Notes under the pieces: generated by a model
Seen by the model: the letters and a program-made list of their open reading frames with translations, nothing else
What the model was told of the DNA's origin: nothing
The model's database searches: none
Made by a program: the position numbers and the translations under genes
DNA from: Nocardioides jensenii JCM 1364 = NBRC 14755
Lineage (GTDB): Bacteria; Actinomycetota; Actinomycetes; Propionibacteriales; Nocardioidaceae
Assembly (NCBI RefSeq): GCF_001552535.1
Contig: NZ_BCRJ01000057.1
Span: 1 to 39,933 of the forward strand
Direction: 5' to 3'
Length of the DNA: 39,933 bases
Shown: positions 35,846 through 39,933 of the stretch, piece after piece
Position numbering within the stretch: the stretch's first letter is position 1
How the letters are laid out: every line of letters begins with the position of its first letter

Positions 35846-37603
35846 TCACGCACCCGACCAGGCCGCCCACAACTCGGCGTAGCGGCCGCCTGCGTGGAGC
35901 AGCTCGTCGTGACTGCCCTGCTCCACGATGCGGCCCTCGTGCATGACCAGGACCCGGTCGGCCGACTCGGACTGGGTGAGCCGGTGCGCGACCACCAACG
36001 ACCCGCGGCCCCGGGTCACCGCGAGCGCGGCCTGCTCCAGGTCACGAGCACCGGACGAACCGGCCTCGGCGGTCGCCTCGTCCAGGACGACGAACCACGG
36101 GTCTGCCAGCTCGATCCGGGCCAGCGCCAGCTGCTGCGCCTGCGCGGGGGTGAGGTGGTGGGCGCCTCCGCCGACCCGGGTGTCGAGTCCGTCGGGCAGG
36201 GCGTCGACCCACCCGAGCGCGGAGACTCCGGCCAGCGCGGCGCGCACGGAGACGTCGTCGGCGGCTTCGTCGACCAGGGTCACTGCGTCACGCACGGTGC
36301 CGGAGAAGACATGGAAGTCCTGGCTGATCAACGCAACCCGTGAACGCAGACCGGCCGGCGCGAGGTCGTCGTACGACACGCCGGCCAAGGTGGCGGCACC
36401 GGCCGTGGGCGGGAGTACGCCGGCCGCGATCGCGCCCAGCGTCGTCTTGCCGGCGCCGGTCGCGCCGACCACGGCCACCCGCTCTCCGGGGGCGATGGTG
36501 ACGGTGACGTCGCTGAGCACGGGCCGGCCCTCGACGTAGGCATGTCCGACCGCGGAGAGCACGAGCGGTCCGGGCTCCCCAGGAGTGGTGGCGGTGCCGG
36601 CGGGTGCCGGTGGCATCTGGGCGACCCCGGCCAGGCGGGCGAGTGAGGCGCCCGTGGACTGCACCTGGTCGAAGATGAACAGCAGCGCGCCGATCGGGTT
36701 GAACAGTCGGTGGAAGTAGAGCGCCGCGGCAGTGACCGCGCCGACGGTGACCTCATCGGCGCGCACCAGCCAGAAGCCCGTGCCGAGCACGAGGCACAGC
36801 CCGATCACCTCGGCTCGGTTGGAGCGGGCGAAGAACCGGGTGAGCAACGCGAAGACGGTGACCGTGATGCCGCGGGCCTCGTCGGAGCGTCGGGTGATCA
36901 CCTCGAGCTGGCCGCCCTCGAGGGAGTAGGCGCGCAGGGTCGCGGCGCCCTGCAGCCCACTGACCAGGGCCTGGGCTCGTTCGCCCTGGGCGACGCGTTC
37001 GCGGGCGTAGAACGGACCCGAGCGCGGGAGGTACCAACGCAGTCCCAGCACATAGAACGGCACGGCGCACAGGCCGGCGATGCCGAGTCGCCAGTCCAGC
37101 GCGAAGAGCCCGACCGCGGTGAACCCGACCAGCACCAGGGAGTTGACCAGAGTCGGGATGATCTCGGTGAGCGACTCCGCCACCGAGCGTGCGTCGTCGC
37201 CGACCCGGGAGAGCAGGTCGCCCGTGCCGGCAGCCTCGACCCGGGCCGAGTCAAGGGCCAGTGCCTTGTCGAGGACGTCTTCGCGCAGCTGCGCCAGGGC
37301 CGGCTCGCCCGCGCGGGCCAGGCAGGCCACGGACACCCAGGTGGCCAGTGCGCCGACCAGGGCAGCCACTGCGATGATGACAGCGGCGCGGTTGATGTCG
37401 GCGGGGGCCGCGTCCTCGCGGACCAGGTCGACGATGCTGCCCAGCATCCAGGGCGCCACGAGTGCGGCGAGCCCCGCGATCACGAACGAGATCGTGGAGA
37501 GGATCAGCGGCAGGCGGTGGCTCTTGACCAGTCGCCAGGCCAGCGCTGACGTCTCTGCGCGGGTGGCGATCGGCAGGATGTCGCGCTCGGTGGTGGCGCT
37601 CAT
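35846..37603 (-). CDS. Heterodimeric ABC exporter subunit with the functional Walker motifs
   Basis: A 585-residue type IV exporter half: six-helix membrane domain, then an ATPase domain. Walker A VVGATGAGKTT, Walker B VVLDEAT and the switch His VVAHRLTQS are intact, but the signature is LTPAQAQQ instead of LSGGQRQR and the D-loop is altered (AEAG). Its partner upstream has the opposite set, so together they make one active site. The ATG overlaps the partner's stop (ATGA). An IdeR-type iron box precedes the pair, pointing to siderophore or iron-related transport. Confidence 0.88.
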   Translation of the reverse strand: MSATTERDILPIATRAETSALAWRLVKSHRLPLILSTISFVIAGLAALVAPWMLGSIVDLVREDAAPADINRAAVIIAVAALVGALATWVSVACLARAGEPALAQLREDVLDKALALDSARVEAAGTGDLLSRVGDDARSVAESLTEIIPTLVNSLVLVGFTAVGLFALDWRLGIAGLCAVPFYVLGLRWYLPRSGPFYARERVAQGERAQALVSGLQGAATLRAYSLEGGQLEVITRRSDEARGITVTVFALLTRFFARSNRAEVIGLCLVLGTGFWLVRADEVTVGAVTAAALYFHRLFNPIGALLFIFDQVQSTGASLARLAGVAQMPPAPAGTATTPGEPGPLVLSAVGHAYVEGRPVLSDVTVTIAPGERVAVVGATGAGKTTLGAIAAGVLPPTAGAATLAGVSYDDLAPAGLRSRVALISQDFHVFSGTVRDAVTLVDEAADDVSVRAALAGVSALGWVDALPDGLDTRVGGGAHHLTPAQAQQLALARIELADPWFVVLDEATAEAGSSGARDLEQAALAVTRGRGSLVVAHRLTQSESADRVLVMHEGRIVEQGSHDELLHAGGRYAELWAAWSGA

Positions 37604-39291
37604 CGCAGCACCAGCTCGGCGTACGCCGCATCGTGGGCAAGGTCGTGGTGGCTGCCCTCGGCGACCACCCGTCCTTCGCGCACGAGCACGACACGGTCGG
37701 CCTGGGCGAGCAGTGCCGGACTGCTGGTGACCAGCCAGGTCGTACGCCGTCCCGTGCCGCGCATGGCCCGGATCCCGGCCGCGATGCGGTGTTCGGTGAC
37801 CGCGTCGACCGCGGTCGTGGGGTCGTGCAGCACCAGCAACGGGATGTCGACGGCCAGTGCGCGGGCCAACGCGATGCGTTGCCGTTGGCCACCCGACCAC
37901 GTGCTGGCGTCGGCGCTGACCGGCTGGTCGAGACCGGCCGGGTCGAGCGCAGCGACGTCGACGGCCGACGAGGCCTCGAGAAGTGTCTGCAGGGCCGCGT
38001 CGTCCAGGGCGCTGAGGGGGTCGACGTTGCTGCGCAGGGTGCCCTCGAAGAGGTCGACGTGGTGCGGGCTGACCAGCAGCTGCGCGTGGCGCGAGTCGGT
38101 GGTGAGCTCGGCAAGCGGAACCCCGCCCAGGGCGACCACGCCGGCGCCGGGCGGCAGCTCGCCGGCGAGCAGCCGCACCAGGGAACCGGCGGTGGTGGGG
38201 TCGGCGACGGCCAGGCCCAGGATCTCGCCGGGCGCGGAGGTGAGGTCGAGGCCGTCCATCCCCGGGGCGTGGACACCGCGCAGCGTGAGCTCGTGCGAGC
38301 CGGCGGAGGAGCCACCCGCCTCGACCAGCGGTGGCGTGTGCAGGAACGTGACGATGCGTCGGGCGGAGGCGTGGGAGCGGGCCGCGTGGGCGCTGATGTC
38401 GCCGAGCATGCCGAGCGGCTCGGCGAGGTACTGGGTGAGCCCGACGACCGCGACCAGCTCGCCGACGGTGATCTCGCCCGAGAGTGCTCGATGGCCGGCG
38501 ATCAGGGCGACGACGGCGAGGAAGAGCCCGCTCAGGCCGGCGGTCAGGCCCGTCATCAGGCCGTACGACGACGTGCTGGCGATGCTCGCCGTGCGCGCAT
38601 GCTGACTGAGCCTGCGATATCGCGATCCGGCAACAGCCTCGGCGCCGATGCCCTTGAGCACGCGCAGGCCCTTGATCAGGTCGGTGGCCACGCCGGTGGC
38701 CTCGGCGATGGTGGCCTGCTGGTGCTCGGTGCGTCGCGAGATCGCCGGGGTGACGACCTGGGCGAGCAGCAGCACCAGCGGTACACCGATGACGACGACC
38801 AGCCCGAGCACGACGTCGATGCTGAAGAGCAGCACGGCGGCGACGACGACGGAGAAGAAGGCGGCAACGGTGAAGGCGATCGAGCGCAGCACGAGCCCGA
38901 CCATCTCGGCATCCGCGGTGGCCAGGGAGAGTGTCTCGCCGGGCATCAGGTTGCTGCGTGCACCGCGACGGTGCAGGGCATGGGCGGCGATCTCGACACG
39001 CACCTCGTGCATCTCGCGCTGCACCACGCCGAAGCCGATGCGTGCGCCGAACCGGTAGCCGTAGCTCAGCACCGTGAACAGCAACACCAGCCCGAGACCG
39101 GTGATGACCAGCTCGCGGACCTCGCCGGTGGTGACCGCGCGGTCGATGATCACGCCGATCATCACCGGCACCATCGTCTCGCAGACCTGCCAGAGGCTGA
39201 GCAGCGCGAAGCTGGCCGCCATCGGCCACCGGTTGCGCATCAACCCGCGCAGGAGGAGGGCCCACGCGGTCGGAGGGATCGGCGACGTCAC
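37600..39291 (-). CDS. Heterodimeric ABC exporter subunit with degenerate ATPase site
   Basis: A 563-residue exporter half. The membrane domain is normal (MVPVMIGVIIDR, helices to ~310), but in the ATPase domain the Walker A segment reads AVADPTTAGS with no Lys, Walker B is LVLHDP (Asp to His, Glu to Asp), and the switch His is Ser (VTSS). The signature WSGGQRQR is intact. This can provide only the signature to the partner's site. The GTG is chosen because TAACCT lies 6 nt upstream, inside the iron box. The ABC pair is the first clear transcription unit after the iron box. Confidence 0.88.
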   Translation of the reverse strand: MTSPIPPTAWALLLRGLMRNRWPMAASFALLSLWQVCETMVPVMIGVIIDRAVTTGEVRELVITGLGLVLLFTVLSYGYRFGARIGFGVVQREMHEVRVEIAAHALHRRGARSNLMPGETLSLATADAEMVGLVLRSIAFTVAAFFSVVVAAVLLFSIDVVLGLVVVIGVPLVLLLAQVVTPAISRRTEHQQATIAEATGVATDLIKGLRVLKGIGAEAVAGSRYRRLSQHARTASIASTSSYGLMTGLTAGLSGLFLAVVALIAGHRALSGEITVGELVAVVGLTQYLAEPLGMLGDISAHAARSHASARRIVTFLHTPPLVEAGGSSAGSHELTLRGVHAPGMDGLDLTSAPGEILGLAVADPTTAGSLVRLLAGELPPGAGVVALGGVPLAELTTDSRHAQLLVSPHHVDLFEGTLRSNVDPLSALDDAALQTLLEASSAVDVAALDPAGLDQPVSADASTWSGGQRQRIALARALAVDIPLLVLHDPTTAVDAVTEHRIAAGIRAMRGTGRRTTWLVTSSPALLAQADRVVLVREGRVVAEGSHHDLAHDAAYAELVLR

Positions 39292-39295
39292 CAAG

Positions 39296-39314
39296 TTAGG
39301 TTAGCCTAACTGTT
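39296..39314. promoter_or_regulatory. IdeR/DtxR-type iron box overlapping the -10 of the ABC pair
   Basis: The 19-mer TTAGGTTAGCCTAACTGTT matches the DtxR/IdeR consensus TTAGGTTAGSCTAACCTAA in 16 of 19 positions by eye. The minus-strand TAACCT within it is 6 nt before the GTG of the leaderless ABC gene, so a bound regulator would block initiation under iron-replete conditions. Confidence 0.7.
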
Positions 39315-39339
39315 GAGGTGGTCGTCCTCGGGCCGGTGT

Positions 39340-39816
39340 TCAGCGAGCGGCGCGCTTGCCGCCCTGCTGTCGAGCCGCGGGAACGACCGGGAGCGGCGCC
39401 GTCTGCTCCGTCGCGGCGGGCCAGCCGGTCTCGTGTCCGTTCGTCGCGTGGCCGTCTGCCTCCTGCAAGGGCGCTGGAATGTTCGACACCAGCCGGGGCA
39501 CCTGCGTGGGCATCGACGCGGGGTCGGTGATGATGCCTGCCGCACGCAGCAGGCGGCCGACCAGGATCATCCCGGCGAACAGGCAGGCCGCTGCGCCGAC
39601 GCAGGCCAGCGCGAGGAAGCCCCAGGCTCGTGACTCGCCGCCACGTGCCGTCGAGCCGAAGTCGATCGCGGCGTAGACGAGGTAGCCCCAGGCGACGACG
39701 CACAGCGTGATCGCCAGGCTGAGCACGAGCACGCGTTTGTTCGGGAGTGACCGTTTCTTTGGCCCCCGCCGTGATCCTGCCCGTCTTCCCGCACCCTGCT
39801 GCGCCACGTGGGTCAT
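39340..39816 (-). CDS. Small two-helix membrane protein, function unknown
   Basis: A 158-residue protein: basic N-terminus (QGAGRRAGSRRGPKKRS), two hydrophobic helices (about 28-48 and 65-88), and a long hydrophilic C-terminal tail with no recognised domain, rich in Gln, Ala, Pro. Topology suggests both ends in the cytoplasm. It ends 26 bp before the iron box. No family recognised. Confidence 0.6.
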   Translation of the reverse strand: MTHVAQQGAGRRAGSRRGPKKRSLPNKRVLVLSLAITLCVVAWGYLVYAAIDFGSTARGGESRAWGFLALACVGAAACLFAGMILVGRLLRAAGIITDPASMPTQVPRLVSNIPAPLQEADGHATNGHETGWPAATEQTAPLPVVPAARQQGGKRAAR

Positions 39817-39863
39817 TGTGTCAGGCGCCGCAACTTCGGGAGGCGGCTTGAGAGTTTTGGCCG

Positions 39864-39914
39864 CCGACGGTGCAGGGTTTCGCGCAACATCTGCGTGAAA
39901 CCCTGCACCGTCGG
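39864..39914. repeat. Perfect 18-bp-stem palindrome near the right edge
   Basis: Arms 39864-39881 and 39897-39914 are exact reverse complements, CCGACGGTGCAGGGTTTC and GAAACCCTGCACCGTCGG, with a 15-nt loop that can add three pairs. It lies 47 bp upstream of the small membrane-protein gene; may be the terminator of a leftward gene outside the window, or a dispersed palindrome. It is followed by a short CGCC run to the edge. Confidence 0.7.
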
Positions 39915-39933
39915 GCCGCCCGCCCGCCCGCCC

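Noticed and set aside
37633..39309. 558-codon open frame on the plus strand opposite the ABC exporter
   Set aside because: Mirrors a confident ABC transporter gene; composition (Gly/Asp/Val/Arg) is typical of a shadow frame.

Overview
The window is very high-GC DNA with dense, short-spaced genes, GTG starts and almost no intergenic space. The gene set (resuscitation-promoting factor, a gluABCD-type glutamate importer, actinobacterial LexA boxes, an IdeR/DtxR-type iron box, MT0933-like proteins, a mycothiol-type DinB-fold protein) points to an actinobacterium, most likely a Nocardioides-like member of the Propionibacteriales. That placement is inferred from gene content, not from an rRNA gene. 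No tRNA, rRNA, CRISPR array, insertion sequence or prophage was seen.

Layout. 1-7 kb: a housekeeping run of rsmI, tatD, rpfB, rsmA (ksgA), ispE and an ABC-F ATPase, with a possible divergent gene start at the left edge. 7-9.4 kb: a divergent MarR regulator and a three-gene operon (Tam-like methyltransferase, VOC protein, TIGR03086-type protein) around two palindromic operators. 9.4-12.7 kb: TetR regulator, DUF3558-like lipoprotein, acyl-CoA desaturase and a DUF4442 protein; the last two share a palindrome-rich divergent promoter. 12.7-17.8 kb: a gluABCD-like amino-acid ABC importer divergent from miaB. 17.8-21.2 kb: an accessory stretch with an AbiEi/DUF559-type protein, two near-identical 37-bp palindromic elements, an acidic protein, a Nudix hydrolase and two duplicated MT0933-like proteins, one with a long Ser/Thr/Asp/Pro repeat tail. 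21.2-31.6 kb: miaA, RibD-like reductase, dapF, an SDR dehydrogenase, a lipoprotein that looks like a free-standing SecD head domain, hflX, an SGNH hydrolase, a fused secDF and a DinG-like helicase. 31.6-35.8 kb: secreted metalloprotease, lexA, an SOS-box-controlled LysM protein, and a secreted P-domain/thrombospondin-3 protein. 35.8-39.8 kb: an iron-box-controlled heterodimeric ABC exporter pair and a small membrane protein, ending in a strong palindrome.

Two architectural themes stand out. Many genes have a -10-like TANNNT hexamer exactly 6-7 nt before the start codon, the signature of leaderless transcription; several operators overlap these hexamers. Compact repeats and palindromes sit at gene ends and sometimes inside coding sequence: a 21-bp tandem repeat occurs both in the ABC-F coding region and, inverted, downstream of it, and a 37-bp palindrome encodes the C-terminus of the AbiEi-like protein. 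The most promising leads are the SecD-head lipoprotein, the complementary degenerate ABC pair under an iron box, the SOS-controlled LysM protein, the palindrome/AbiEi locus and a 13-codon leaderless leader peptide coupled to the helicase.
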